A stretch of DNA of 64,000 nucleotides from contig CAWUFC020000001.1 of assembly GCA_963921335.3 (NCBI GenBank), forward strand, positions 744,001-808,000. The letters are read 5' to 3'. The notes beneath the pieces were generated by a model, which was given only the letters and a program-made list of their open reading frames with translations, did no database searches and was not told the origin of the DNA. This document shows, piece by piece, positions 24,831 through 33,789 of this stretch. This DNA is from CAWUFC02 sp963921335. GTDB lineage: Bacteria; Pseudomonadota; Gammaproteobacteria; Pseudomonadales; Halieaceae. The stretch's first letter is position 1. Every line of letters begins with the position of its first letter. Position numbers and translations under genes: made by a program.

Positions 24831-25514
24831 CTATAAGCGCGCTGCGCGCCGGCGTGCCTGCGGCACACCTGGCAGTGCTTCCGCCACAATCATGGCCTGG
24901 GCTGTTCGAAAGGTCTCACCCAGCCCTGGTGGCCGGATATAGATGTCTACCTGCTTGAATCCGCACAGCTCCAGATAGGTCAGCATGTCCAGGGTTCTGT
25001 GGCAGTGAAACGTCAGTTCTACCTGCTGGCCCCACCATGAATGCACCTCTTCGCTGAAGTTGCCCACATAAAAGCCCAGTAGCAGGGCGCCCCCGGGTTC
25101 GATCACCCGGCGAATTTCCAGCAACACCTGAACCAGTTCGCTCGGTGGCACATGTGAAAGCGAGTGCATGACGACGGCCGAGGCAAATTGGTAGTCCTTG
25201 AAATCCATCTCCCAGAAATCGCCGCGATGAAAGTCCAGGCCCGGGTAGTGCTTGCGCGCCAGCTTGAGCATGCGGGCAGAGTTATCCAGTCCGCAGCTTT
25301 TTACGCCCCGCTCGTGCAGGTATTGGGTGATATGACCGGGGCCGCAGCCAATATCAATGCACGGTCCCGATTCGGCCACCGCCTCGGCAAACTGATCCAC
25401 CAGGCTGCGAATCTCGGGTTTGCTGAACAGCTCGTAGCGGGTGCGTTTGTGATATTCCGGCGCCATCGCATCATACGAGCGTTGCAGACTGGATTTGCGA
25501 CTGAATAGGCCCAT
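24831..25514 (-). CDS. Class I SAM-dependent methyltransferase
   Basis: This 227-residue enzyme has the SAM-binding motif CIDIGCGPGHITQYL, the acidic-loop motif SCGLDNSARML, and motif IV-like ASAVVMHSLSHVPP. These match class I (Methyltransf_11/25) small-molecule methyltransferases. The start is the ATG at 25514 (MGLFSRKSSLQRSYDAM); a longer open frame upstream overlaps the divergent gene and has no family character. The substrate is unknown. The C-terminus is Arg-rich (QARRRAARL). Confidence 0.82.
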   Translation of the reverse strand: MGLFSRKSSLQRSYDAMAPEYHKRTRYELFSKPEIRSLVDQFAEAVAESGPCIDIGCGPGHITQYLHERGVKSCGLDNSARMLKLARKHYPGLDFHRGDFWEMDFKDYQFASAVVMHSLSHVPPSELVQVLLEIRRVIEPGGALLLGFYVGNFSEEVHSWWGQQVELTFHCHRTLDMLTYLELCGFKQVDIYIRPPGLGETFRTAQAMIVAEALPGVPQARRRAARL

Positions 25515-25598
25515 GCCCCGGTGCACCTCTTTGGCTTTGTGGCGATTGTTGGCGTGGCGGTCAATAATGATTGCTATGAGCCAGAGTATGCCAAAACC

Positions 25599-25907
25599 GT
25601 GAGCAGCGAAACACCGCCGCTGGATGCCTTGCGTGATCGTTGGCGCGCCCTGTTCGGGCGCCTGGCCGAGGGTCAGGATTTGGCGCCGGCGCAATTGCTG
25701 CGCACCGAGGGAATGATGGAGACTTTGGTGCTGCTGCAACTGGCCACCGCTGATGAGCTGCAGGTGGCGATGGCTGAATGTTACCTGGAGTGCTTTGGTC
25801 ACAGTCTGGCCGATCGTTGGGGTGATGATTGGGCGGAGCTGTTCGCGTTTCCAACCATTCCCGCGATTATGGCCCGCGCACCGGTAATTCCCTCCACCAA
25901 AGACTGA
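25599..25907 (+). CDS. Small hypothetical protein
   Basis: This 102-residue, mostly helical protein is read from a GTG at 25599; an upstream ATG would overlap the divergent methyltransferase promoter. Visible features are an N-terminal helix (LDALRDRWRALFGRLAEG) and LRTEGMMETLVLLQLA, with an acidic/aromatic C-terminal half (GDDWAELFAFP). I recognise no family. The protein ends in a probably disordered APVIPSTKD. The start is uncertain and the ribosome site weak, but codon usage is like that of its neighbours. Confidence 0.55.
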   Translation: MSSETPPLDALRDRWRALFGRLAEGQDLAPAQLLRTEGMMETLVLLQLATADELQVAMAECYLECFGHSLADRWGDDWAELFAFPTIPAIMARAPVIPSTKD

Positions 25908-25963
25908 GCGATGGACTATACTCGCCGCATCAAATCGTACGGAATGCGCTGGATCCCGAACCT

Positions 25964-26509
25964 ATGAAATTCAAGATGCTGCTGTTGACTGTGTTTGTCC
26001 TGCTGGGTGCCTGTGCCACCCAGGAGCCGCTGATCCCGACAGTGGATTACAAGCCAGGCTATGATTTCGCCGCTCTGGAGACCTTCAGTCTGCTATCGAC
26101 TAAGCGCTCTGGCCCCAATCCGGCGCAGATGAGTGAAATGGAAATGCACCGCGCCGATCGCGCATTCATCCAGGCTCTCGAGAGCCATGGCTTACGCTAT
26201 GTCGAGGACAGGAACGAGGCCGACCTGCTGGTCAGCTGGCTGTTGCTGACTGAGGATCGCACCGATGTGCGTGGTTACGATGCGCGCGCGTACTACCAGT
26301 GCTGGGGTTGTGGTCCTGCGGTGTCTGATGTGAGAGTTAAGCAATACACCCAGGGCACGCTAATCGTGGATTTGATCGACCCGCGCTTGAGCCAGTCTGT
26401 GTGGCGCAGCTACGTGCAGTCCCGTTTGACCGCTGAACCTGATGTCGAGGGCCAGCAGGGGCGATTCAATGCAGTGGCAGATACGATGCTGGAAGCCTTT
26501 CCCCGCTGA
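25964..26509 (+). CDS. DUF4136-like lipoprotein
   Basis: This 181-residue lipoprotein has lipobox VFVLLGACA directly after MKFKMLLLT. The mature protein follows the DUF4136 plan: VDYKPGYDFAALETFSL near the start, EADLLVSWLL in the middle, and TLIVDLIDPRLSQSVWRS in the last third. Function of the family is unknown; members sit in the outer membrane. Start at 25964 is set by the signal peptide. It converges on the GNAT gene three bases away. Confidence 0.8.
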   Translation: MKFKMLLLTVFVLLGACATQEPLIPTVDYKPGYDFAALETFSLLSTKRSGPNPAQMSEMEMHRADRAFIQALESHGLRYVEDRNEADLLVSWLLLTEDRTDVRGYDARAYYQCWGCGPAVSDVRVKQYTQGTLIVDLIDPRLSQSVWRSYVQSRLTAEPDVEGQQGRFNAVADTMLEAFPR

Positions 26510-26512
26510 GGC

Positions 26513-27121
26513 TTAATCCTGTCGGGGCGATCGCAGCATGAACCACATGGTGGGGCCGTTGCCCCCCAGCTGTTCTTCGTGAAAGGTCTCGAACCCGTGG
26601 CGTTCATACAGCGGCACATTGCGCTCGCTCGAGCTCTCGAGATAGGCAGGTAGCTGCTCCTCATCGCAGATGCGAGTGACCTGCTTGATCAAGGCCGAGC
26701 CCACGCCCTGGCCCTGGTTAGCCTGGCGTGCGCCCACTGATTGCAGGTAGTAGTGCGGTTCCGTGGGGTGCAGCCGTGACATGGTTTCCTGGACGGCCTC
26801 CAGGCGCGGCAGCACCTTGAAGCCTTTTTTCACGACCAGTTTCAGTACCATCCAGATTTGTTGCCAGTTCGTGGGCACATCAAAGTGCACGCCTGGAGGC
26901 AGCCACAACGCCGCGCCGCGCTCCTGGCTGTCCAGGTAGGCGTGGCCGTTGGGCAGTATCAGCTGCTGCGACAACAGCTTGAAAAAACCGTGATACAGGG
27001 AGGGGTCGGGAATCACCCAATTCATGACCGGGTCGTGTTCAAAACTGTCGGCGAGAATAGCCGCCAGCAGTTCTGCCTGATCCTCTCGAGCTTTTACAAT
27101 GCTAGTGGGTGCCATAACCAT
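26513..27121 (-). CDS. GNAT-family N-acetyltransferase
   Basis: This roughly 202-residue protein has the GNAT core. A hydrophobic strand with HYYLQSVGARQANQGQGVGS provides the acetyl-CoA-binding Q-x-x-G-x-G/A loop, and ERNVPLYERHGFETFHEE is the terminal strand-helix. The acceptor is unknown. Several ATGs are possible (27160, 27139, 27121, 27115); the later two avoid overlap with the divergent lipoprotein gene at 27138 and fit the usual N-terminus, so 27121 is given with low certainty about the exact start. Confidence 0.78.
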   Translation of the reverse strand: MVMAPTSIVKAREDQAELLAAILADSFEHDPVMNWVIPDPSLYHGFFKLLSQQLILPNGHAYLDSQERGAALWLPPGVHFDVPTNWQQIWMVLKLVVKKGFKVLPRLEAVQETMSRLHPTEPHYYLQSVGARQANQGQGVGSALIKQVTRICDEEQLPAYLESSSERNVPLYERHGFETFHEEQLGGNGPTMWFMLRSPRQD

Positions 27122-27137
27122 CTTGTAGAATTTTCCC

Positions 27138-27806
27138 ATGCGGTTATTTGTTTCCATCATACTGATTTTGTCCCTCGGCGGCTGCGCCGACTACGAGATA
27201 AAAAACCTGGCCAAGACAGACGTCGATTTGGTGGCCGATGAATTCATCGATGAGACCCGACGCCTGGTGCGCGAACTGACCGTGAAGCTCTACAAGCGCA
27301 ATCCCCGGGAGTTGCGCAAAACCCCGGGTCTGACCATTGATGCCCGACTGGAACAGTTGTTGAGTAGTGACGACCGCCTGGATTTCTCCGAGCTCGACGG
27401 CGCTCAGGAAATAGCGGCTATGGAACTGGCCTTTGATCCGGCCTTTGAAGGAGATCGCGTGTTCGCCCTGGTGGTGGGTCTGGGCGGCATGTTGCGGCAG
27501 GCTTATGGCTACAACGATGAGCTGTTTATTTTTGACACGCTTAAGCCAGATGCACTGCTGACCAGCGCGCGGAATGTTGAAGTATTGTTGTGGCGATTGA
27601 AAAACACTCGGCAGGAAAACGGCGCCCCCTATTTGATTACCCACTCCTACCAGGGGGTGACTGACAATCTCAGTTTCGAGCGACTGTTCGGAAAAATCAT
27701 CATCTTGCAGGAAATGATGGCCCGCATAGCGGGAGATGCGGATCACCGGCGGGTTAACAGTGCGGCCAGGGCAGTGGGCTCGGTGTTTCTGCCCCTACCC
27801 ATATAA
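27138..27806 (+). CDS. Hypothetical lipoprotein
   Basis: This 222-residue lipoprotein has lipobox LILSLGGCA at residues 10-17. The mature region is helical, with DEFIDETRRLVRELTVKLYK and NVEVLLWRLKN. A glycine-rich hydrophobic stretch (FALVVGLGGMLRQAYGYND) could touch the membrane. I recognise no domain, although the family looks conserved-hypothetical in style. It is followed 76 bases later by pdxH on the same strand, but no functional link is evident. Confidence 0.72.
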   Translation: MRLFVSIILILSLGGCADYEIKNLAKTDVDLVADEFIDETRRLVRELTVKLYKRNPRELRKTPGLTIDARLEQLLSSDDRLDFSELDGAQEIAAMELAFDPAFEGDRVFALVVGLGGMLRQAYGYNDELFIFDTLKPDALLTSARNVEVLLWRLKNTRQENGAPYLITHSYQGVTDNLSFERLFGKIIILQEMMARIAGDADHRRVNSAARAVGSVFLPLPI

Positions 27807-27882
27807 TGGCGGGCTCGCGTGCTAGTGCGTTTGCGCCACTACGCGCTAGGATTGATCCTATTCGGCAACGGGATACAACGCG

Positions 27883-28521
27883 GTGGAAATAGACCAGTTC
27901 AGAAGAGAGTACCTGCAGGGCGGCCTTGATCGGGAAGACCTGCAGGATGACCCGATAGAGCAGTTTGAAACCTGGCTGGCACAGGCGGTGGCCGGCGGGA
28001 TTACCGATCCTACTGCGATGGTGCTGGGGACAGTCAACGCCGACGGCCAGCCCTGGCAACGCATGGTTCTGCTCAAGGATTTTGGTCACCAGGGCTTTGT
28101 TTTTTACACCAATACCGAGAGTCGCAAAGCGGAAGCCATTGCCGCGAATCCGTGGGTCAGCCTGCATTTTCCCTGGAACGTGCTGGAGCGGCAGGTGATC
28201 ATAGCAGGCAAGGCAGAGAAGCTCTCGTTCAGCGAGGTGACCCGCTACTTCTTAACCCGTCCCCGTGAAAGCCAGCTGGCAGCCTGGGCCTCTGCCCAAA
28301 GCCGGCCCGTATCCGCCCGGGCGGTGTTGGAAGAAAAAGTGCTGCAGATAAAAAACAAGTTCGGTCGGGGGGAGATACCGGTCCCCAGTTTTTGGGGCGG
28401 TTATCGAGTGGTACCGGAGCAGATTGAATTCTGGCAGGGCGGCGCTCATCGCCTGCACGATCGTTTTCTATATACTCGTGGTGGTGACACAGATTGGTCG
28501 ATAAAGCGGCTGGAGCCTTGA
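27883..28521 (+). CDS. pdxH: Pyridoxamine 5'-phosphate oxidase
   Basis: This 212-residue FMN enzyme oxidises pyridoxamine or pyridoxine 5'-phosphate to pyridoxal 5'-phosphate, the last step of vitamin B6 synthesis and salvage. Recognisable segments are AMVLGTVNADGQPWQRMVLLK (FMN site, shortened here), FVFYTNTESRKAEAI, SRPVSAR and the C-terminal FWGGYRVVP with RLHDRFLYTR. Length is the family norm (about 210-220). It uses a GTG start at 27883. A small exported protein gene follows 13 bases downstream. Confidence 0.95.
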   Translation: MEIDQFRREYLQGGLDREDLQDDPIEQFETWLAQAVAGGITDPTAMVLGTVNADGQPWQRMVLLKDFGHQGFVFYTNTESRKAEAIAANPWVSLHFPWNVLERQVIIAGKAEKLSFSEVTRYFLTRPRESQLAAWASAQSRPVSARAVLEEKVLQIKNKFGRGEIPVPSFWGGYRVVPEQIEFWQGGAHRLHDRFLYTRGGDTDWSIKRLEP

Positions 28522-28534
28522 TCAGGAGGAACAC

Positions 28535-28858
28535 ATGTTGCGCTTAAGCCTGGTAATTCTTTCCCTTTTTCTGGTTGTTAATGCTCAGGCCAGTCACCTT
28601 TCCGATGATGAGGTGGCGGCGATGGAGCGTGCCTGCGATGAAGCGAGGCAGTCACGCCTTGATCCGCAACGCCTGGTACTGATTGAAAAGTGCATGCACG
28701 AACAGGGTAAAAGTCAGGCTGCTTGTGAGAAGCAAGCAGCCAACTATGGCGAGATAAAAACCGGTGGTATTCGGACTTTGGGCAAGTATTACGATCTGCC
28801 CGTTTGCGAGGAGGCCTATCGCGCACGCAAACACTACAAGATGAATCCCGGGCGTTGA
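28535..28858 (+). CDS. Small exported cysteine-containing protein
   Basis: This 107-residue protein has a signal peptide (about 1-19, LSLVILSLFLVVNAQA) and a mature domain with four Cys spaced across it (ERACDEA, IEKCMHEQG, QAACEKQ, LPVCEEAY). These could form two disulfides in the periplasm. AGGAGG lies seven bases upstream of the ATG, a strong ribosome site. It is probably co-transcribed with pdxH and with the glutathione S-transferase, which starts one base after its stop. Function unknown. Confidence 0.75.
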   Translation: MLRLSLVILSLFLVVNAQASHLSDDEVAAMERACDEARQSRLDPQRLVLIEKCMHEQGKSQAACEKQAANYGEIKTGGIRTLGKYYDLPVCEEAYRARKHYKMNPGR

Positions 28859-28859
28859 T

Positions 28860-29591
28860 ATGAAAGACGCCCATTTGGTTCTGCATCAGTACCCGGTTTC
28901 GCCTTTTGCTGCAAAGGTACGCCGGGCCTTGCGTTACAAGCGGCTGTCCTTTGAAGTCCGCAACTACGCGGTTGCCCAGGCCGGCGCCATCAAGAAAACG
29001 GTCAGCCCTACGGGTAAGACGCCGGTGCTGGAACACGCCGGGGAACTGATTGTCGACAGCACTGATATTCTGCGCTACCTGGACGCCACGTATCCTGAAC
29101 AGCCCATCTATCCCGCCGATTCTCGCCTACGGGCCCAGGTTCATATCATCGAGGACTGGGCTGATGAGAGCCTGTTTTTTTACGACCTGACCATGCGCCT
29201 ATGGGATCACAATGTCGACTGGTTGGTGCGTGACGTGCTGGCGGGTGACAAGGGTATCTTCCGAGCTCTGATGAATCGAGCCTTGCCTGGCTTCTTTAAA
29301 AAAGCCGTCACGGCACAGGGTATTGGTCGTAAATCACAGCAAACTGTGATTGATGAGGTGTCGCAACACTTTGATGCGATAGAAGCGATGCTGACAGACG
29401 CCGAATTCCTGGTGGGCGATGCCTTATCCGTGGCTGACATTGCAGTGGTCAGCATGTGCACGGTACTGGAGCGCGCCCGGGAGGCTGATCAGTTGATGCA
29501 ACAACGCCCAGCACTAATGGCATGGCGCGAACGTGTTGATGCTTTGACCCTGCCTGAGGGTACCAGCGCCGAACAGCGTGCAACCGCCTGA
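28860..29591 (+). CDS. Glutathione S-transferase family protein
   Basis: This 243-residue protein has an N-terminal thioredoxin-like domain (LHQYPVSPFAAKVRRAL, SPTGKTPVLEH, VDSTDILRYLD) and a helical C-terminal domain ending around FLVGDALSVADIAVVSM. This is the standard GST layout. Ser in PVSPFAAK stands where the catalytic Ser/Cys/Tyr of cytosolic bacterial GSTs lies. The substrate is unknown. Spacing to the small exported protein gene is one base, so it is co-transcribed. Confidence 0.88.
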   Translation: MKDAHLVLHQYPVSPFAAKVRRALRYKRLSFEVRNYAVAQAGAIKKTVSPTGKTPVLEHAGELIVDSTDILRYLDATYPEQPIYPADSRLRAQVHIIEDWADESLFFYDLTMRLWDHNVDWLVRDVLAGDKGIFRALMNRALPGFFKKAVTAQGIGRKSQQTVIDEVSQHFDAIEAMLTDAEFLVGDALSVADIAVVSMCTVLERAREADQLMQQRPALMAWRERVDALTLPEGTSAEQRATA

Positions 29592-29608
29592 GCACCCTAA
29601 ATTAAGTA

Positions 29609-30904
29609 TCAGGGGGCCCGACTGCCGCTGCGTTGTGCGAAATAGCGGGGTTCGCTGTTCAGCCCCAGCAAGGTGCGGCGAATCATATCCAGCCCTGCGG
29701 CGGCGATCATGGTTTGAAACAGGGTGCGTTCCACTGGCCAGCACAGGCAACGGGTGCGAAGGTCGTCTGCGCTACCCCAGGCCAGCCAAACTGTTCCCAC
29801 CGGTTTTTCGTCGCTGCCACCGTTTGGGCCAGCGATACCTGACACCGCAATGGCATAGTCCGCATTGGCGCGTGTCATTGCTCCCAGCGCCATTTCCCGC
29901 ACCACTGCTTCGCTGACCGCACCATGGTGCTGGAGACTTTGTTCACTGACGCCCAGCACGGATTGCTTGATGTCATTTGAATAGGTGACGAAACCGGCGT
30001 GAAATCCCGCGGAGGAGCCTGCAATGCTGGTGATCATACTGGCGATCAGGCCGCCTGTGCAGGATTCTGCAGTTGTCAGGGTTTTGTTCTGCTTTTGTAG
30101 GAGTTCGAGTACGCGCTCGGCCATACGGGTATCACCCTCGCCGATAATGTGATCGCCAAACAGGTCGTATAAGCGCTGTTTGCAGTCTTCCATCGCTGCT
30201 TTCTGGCTGGGGTCTCGAATGGTCAGTTTGACTTCCATCTGCGGTGCGCCGGCGCGGAACCCCAACTCCACACCAGGCGGCCAGTCGGCGATATTGTCCG
30301 TAATGAGTTGCTGGGCACTGGACTCGCCGAGGCCAAAGGTCTGCAGCCGGGTGATGTCGACTTTGCCGCTGATTCCAAGCTCATTGCGCAGGCTGTCCAG
30401 AATGTGATCCATCATCAAACACAGTTCACTGGGCACGCCGGGTGTGCAATACACCAGGCAGTCGTTCCAGCGCAGCGCGATACCCACGGCGCTGCCGATG
30501 TCGTTGTCGATGATGTCTGCACCTGCCGGCAGCATCGCTTGCTTGAGGTTGGCGTCGTTGAGGGCAGCATTGCGCTGAGCGCACCATTGCTCCAGGTGAG
30601 TCAGTGCATCCGGATGCTGTTGCAGTGGCTGACCGGTGACATCGGCCAGAATTTCTGCGGCCAGGTCATCGACGGTTGGGCCGAGTCCGCCGTTGACGAT
30701 CAGCACGTCTGAATCCCGGGTCAGTTGCTCAATATCGGCTTTTAACAGGGGAGGTTCGTCGCCCACTGTGATTTTCCGATAGACCACCAGCCCCAGTTCA
30801 GAGAGTCGCTGGGCAATCATGGCAGAGTTGGAATCGATGGTGTCGCCGCTCATGATCTCATTACCCGTGAGCAGCAGCTGAATTCTTGGATTATTGCCTG
30901 GCAT
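29609..30904 (-). CDS. CinA family protein (MoCF-like domain plus PncC-type amidase domain)
   Basis: This 431-residue protein joins an N-terminal molybdopterin-binding-like domain (QLLLTGNEIMSGDTIDSN, then NGGLGPTVDD) to a C-terminal CinA domain (LTTAESCTGGLIASMIT, then VSGIAGPNGGSDEKPVGTVW). The latter is the nicotinamide-mononucleotide deamidase (PncC) signature, used in pyridine nucleotide recycling. ATG at 30904 is preferred over the TTG six bases upstream. It diverges from the pqiA-like gene, with about 65 bases between starts. Confidence 0.9.
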   Translation of the reverse strand: MPGNNPRIQLLLTGNEIMSGDTIDSNSAMIAQRLSELGLVVYRKITVGDEPPLLKADIEQLTRDSDVLIVNGGLGPTVDDLAAEILADVTGQPLQQHPDALTHLEQWCAQRNAALNDANLKQAMLPAGADIIDNDIGSAVGIALRWNDCLVYCTPGVPSELCLMMDHILDSLRNELGISGKVDITRLQTFGLGESSAQQLITDNIADWPPGVELGFRAGAPQMEVKLTIRDPSQKAAMEDCKQRLYDLFGDHIIGEGDTRMAERVLELLQKQNKTLTTAESCTGGLIASMITSIAGSSAGFHAGFVTYSNDIKQSVLGVSEQSLQHHGAVSEAVVREMALGAMTRANADYAIAVSGIAGPNGGSDEKPVGTVWLAWGSADDLRTRCLCWPVERTLFQTMIAAAGLDMIRRTLLGLNSEPRYFAQRSGSRAP

Positions 30905-30969
30905 CAGCAAAGCATATCCCTTCCGGATGGGCGGGGAAAGAAAGCCCGCACTGGGTTATCATGCCCGCT

Positions 30970-31575
30970 ATGAGTGAAAGGATAGCCTGTCAGGGATGCG
31001 ACCTTTTGGTTGATGTAGGTGAACTACAGGCACCGGCGCAGGCGCACTGCCCGCGCTGCGGTCATTTCCTGACTCGCGCCCTGAACGACGGCCATATGCG
31101 GGCGCTTCTTTACGGTATCTCTGCGGCGATCTTCCTCACCGTTGCCAATACCTTTCCCTTTCTGACGCTTGAAGCGCAGGGGCTGGCAAGCTCAATGACC
31201 TTGCCGCGCACTGCCCTGGAGCTCTATGTATATGGCATGCCGTTCCTGTCGGCCCTGGTGGGTATCTTCATTATTCTTTTACCTGCCGTACTGGTGTTTC
31301 TGCTGATTGCCGTCTGTCTGCCGCTGGTGCGACAACGATCGGCCCCCTGGTTAAAAGATTGTGCGCACTTGTTTTACCTGACCCAGAACTGGGCCATGGT
31401 GGAAGTGTTTATTATCGGGGTGGTGGTGAGCCTGGTGAAGTTGGCCAATATGGCTGACGTAACCCTGGGTTTGTCTTTCTGGGCCTACGTGGGATTCAGT
31501 CTCTGTTTTACAGCCGGCCTGTCCTGTCTGGATCGTTTCCAGACCTGGCAGGCGATTGAGCGCCTGCAACAATGA
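30970..31575 (+). CDS. pqiA: PqiA-like inner-membrane protein, first half
   Basis: This 201-residue protein has an N-terminal zinc-ribbon pair (ACQGCDLL and HCPRCGHF) and four membrane helices. It corresponds to one of the two modules of E. coli PqiA/YebS (LetA). Here the two modules are separate genes; the second follows with an ATGA overlap. The Pqi system moves lipids between membranes with PqiB as the bridge. I use ATG at 30970, although 30961 is also in frame. Confidence 0.85.
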   Translation: MSERIACQGCDLLVDVGELQAPAQAHCPRCGHFLTRALNDGHMRALLYGISAAIFLTVANTFPFLTLEAQGLASSMTLPRTALELYVYGMPFLSALVGIFIILLPAVLVFLLIAVCLPLVRQRSAPWLKDCAHLFYLTQNWAMVEVFIIGVVVSLVKLANMADVTLGLSFWAYVGFSLCFTAGLSCLDRFQTWQAIERLQQ

Positions 31576-32183
31576 CGACCGCCGCTGCTAATAACCTTGC
31601 TTCCTGCCATTTGTGTTGCAAGCTAAGCTCGGCCAGCGAGAGCCACTGTAGTCGCTGTGGCGCACCATTGCATGTGCGTAAAACCAACAGCCTGCAGAGA
31701 ACCCTGGCGCTGCTGATCACAGCCAATGTCCTTTATGTGCCGGCGAACGTATTCCCCATTATGATCACCGATCAGCTGGGGCAGTCCGTGCCCAGCACCA
31801 TCATTGGCGGTGTGGTGTTGTTGATACAGCTGGGCTCGATACCTGTTGCTGCTGTGATTTTTATCGCCAGCGTAATTGTGCCGCTCAGCAAATTTCTGAT
31901 TATGTACTACCTGGTCTGGGCTGTGGCAAATCCACGTCAGGCTGGATTGCGACAACACACGCAGGTCTACCGGGTCACAGAGTTTATCGGCAAGTGGTCT
32001 ATGATTGACGTGTTTGTCGTGGCCATCCTTGTGGCGCTGGTGCACCTGGGCGGCATTATCGAAATTCGACCGGGGATTGCCGCGCTGTCTTTCGCCGGCG
32101 TTGTGATAACGACTATGATTGCTGCGGAGAGTTTCGACTCGCGCTTGTTGTGGGACCATTTGGAAGCTGAAAAGCATGACTGA
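31572..32183 (+). CDS. PqiA-like inner-membrane protein, second half
   Basis: This 203-residue protein repeats the PqiA module: zinc-ribbon SCHLCCKL and HCSRCGAPL, then membrane helices with NVLYVPANVFPIMITDQLG, a PqiA hallmark. It overlaps the first half by four bases and the MCE gene by eight. Together the two would equal one LetA/PqiA protein, the inner-membrane partner of the MCE tunnel. Confidence 0.85.
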   Translation: MTTAAANNLASCHLCCKLSSASESHCSRCGAPLHVRKTNSLQRTLALLITANVLYVPANVFPIMITDQLGQSVPSTIIGGVVLLIQLGSIPVAAVIFIASVIVPLSKFLIMYYLVWAVANPRQAGLRQHTQVYRVTEFIGKWSMIDVFVVAILVALVHLGGIIEIRPGIAALSFAGVVITTMIAAESFDSRLLWDHLEAEKHD

Positions 32184-33789
32184 AACCAGCGCCGAAGTGC
32201 GCAGCGGACGCCGCCTCACCCCGATCTGGATTCTGCCTCTGGTAGCGTTAGCCATGGGTGCGTGGGCAGTGGTGTACACCCTGGCCAATGAGGGTCCGGA
32301 GGTGCAGGTACGTTTTGCCAGTGCGGCCGGGCTGACCGCGGGCAAGACCAAGGTCAAGTTTCGCGAACTCGAGGTCGGAGTGGTGAAGGAGCTGCGACTC
32401 AGCGAGGATCAGCAGGCGGTGATTGGGGTGCTTGAAATGGATCGGGGTATCCGCGATCTGCTGCGAGAGGACACCCGCTTCTGGGTGGTACGGGCCCGGG
32501 TCAGCGGCGCCAATGTCAGCGGTTTGGAGACCTTGTTGTCCGGCGCCTATATCGAATTTGCGCCGGGCGACGGCAAGCGGGGTGCAACCAAGTACGTCGC
32601 TCTTGATGCGCCGCCCCAGACCCCTGTTGGGGCGCCGGGCCTGCGTCTGACACTGCTCAGCAGCCGCACCCACTCAGTCAGTGCGGGTGATCCTGTGCTG
32701 TATCACGGTTACACCGTGGGGTGTGTCGAGAGCCTGGAATTCAACCTGGATGATCGTAATATCCGCTACCAGGTATTTATAGATGAGCCATATCACGAGC
32801 TGGTGGACAGCTCCGTGCGGTTCTGGGATGCCGGCGGTATCACATTGAAAGCGGGTGCCGAGGGCTTTGAGTTTTCCACAACCTCGTTAGAAACATTGTT
32901 GATCGGCGGTGTGGCTTTCGATCGTCCGCCGGGCTTTGACCGTGGCTTACCGGCTGCGGATGGTGATCAGTTTCGTCTCTACAGCAGTCAGGCCAAGTCC
33001 GAGCAGGATCCCTACCGTCACGGCAAATACTATGTGGTTGAGTTCACTCAATCGCTGCGTGGTTTGCAGTCGGGCGCGCCCGTGGAGTACCGGGGTATCC
33101 AGTTGGGTTATGTGGTGAAAATCATGCTTGAGGAAATGATGGCTGCGGACATACACGGCAGCGGTGCGCCCATACCCGTGATGATTTACCTGGAACCAGG
33201 CCGACTGCAAGCGGGCGATACACCGGAGATGGTAGAAACCCTGCACCAGAGTGTGGCTGAAGGAATCGGCCTTGGCCTGAGGGCCAGTCTGTCGACGGGC
33301 AACCTGCTCACCGGCGCACTGTATGTGAACCTGGAGTACTACGAAAACCTGCCGTCGGAAGAGATGGGCGAATACAATGGATTCCCTGTGATTCCCGCCA
33401 CGGCCGGTGGCTTTGCCCGCATTGGTCAGCAGGTTAGCGAGCTGTTGGATAAGGTGAACGGGCTGGCCTTGGATGAAACGGTCGATAACGCCAATGCGAG
33501 TCTGGCGCAGTTGAGCGGCACCCTGGAGGCCCTGCGCAACATACTGGAGCAGAACGATACCCAGGCCCTGACCGCAGAGCTGCGCAACCTGCTACAGGAG
33601 CTGCAGGCACTGACCGCTGGTATGGGGCCTGATTCGGCACTCTATCAGTCACTGGACGCGAGCCTGCGCGAGCTCAATGAAACCCTTTCAAACCTGTCTG
33701 CCCTGACCGGAACCCTCTCGGCCAAGCCCAATGCGGTGGTGATGCCGGCGAACATTCCGGATGACCCGGTACCGGAGGCTCCCCGCTGA
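32176..33789 (+). CDS. pqiB: PqiB, three-MCE-domain intermembrane lipid transport protein
   Basis: This 537-residue protein has an N-terminal membrane anchor (about 14-36) and three MCE domains. Their signature segments are VKFRELEVGVVKEL, VLYHGYTVGCVESL and VEYRGIQLGYVVKIM. A long C-terminal helix follows, which in PqiB hexamers forms a needle through the periplasm. The domain count matches PqiB, not the seven-domain YebT/LetB. The start at ATG 32176 lies inside the end of the preceding gene. An extended frame upstream is only a shadow of the PqiA frame. Confidence 0.92.
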   Translation: MTETSAEVRSGRRLTPIWILPLVALAMGAWAVVYTLANEGPEVQVRFASAAGLTAGKTKVKFRELEVGVVKELRLSEDQQAVIGVLEMDRGIRDLLREDTRFWVVRARVSGANVSGLETLLSGAYIEFAPGDGKRGATKYVALDAPPQTPVGAPGLRLTLLSSRTHSVSAGDPVLYHGYTVGCVESLEFNLDDRNIRYQVFIDEPYHELVDSSVRFWDAGGITLKAGAEGFEFSTTSLETLLIGGVAFDRPPGFDRGLPAADGDQFRLYSSQAKSEQDPYRHGKYYVVEFTQSLRGLQSGAPVEYRGIQLGYVVKIMLEEMMAADIHGSGAPIPVMIYLEPGRLQAGDTPEMVETLHQSVAEGIGLGLRASLSTGNLLTGALYVNLEYYENLPSEEMGEYNGFPVIPATAGGFARIGQQVSELLDKVNGLALDETVDNANASLAQLSGTLEALRNILEQNDTQALTAELRNLLQELQALTAGMGPDSALYQSLDASLRELNETLSNLSALTGTLSAKPNAVVMPANIPDDPVPEAPR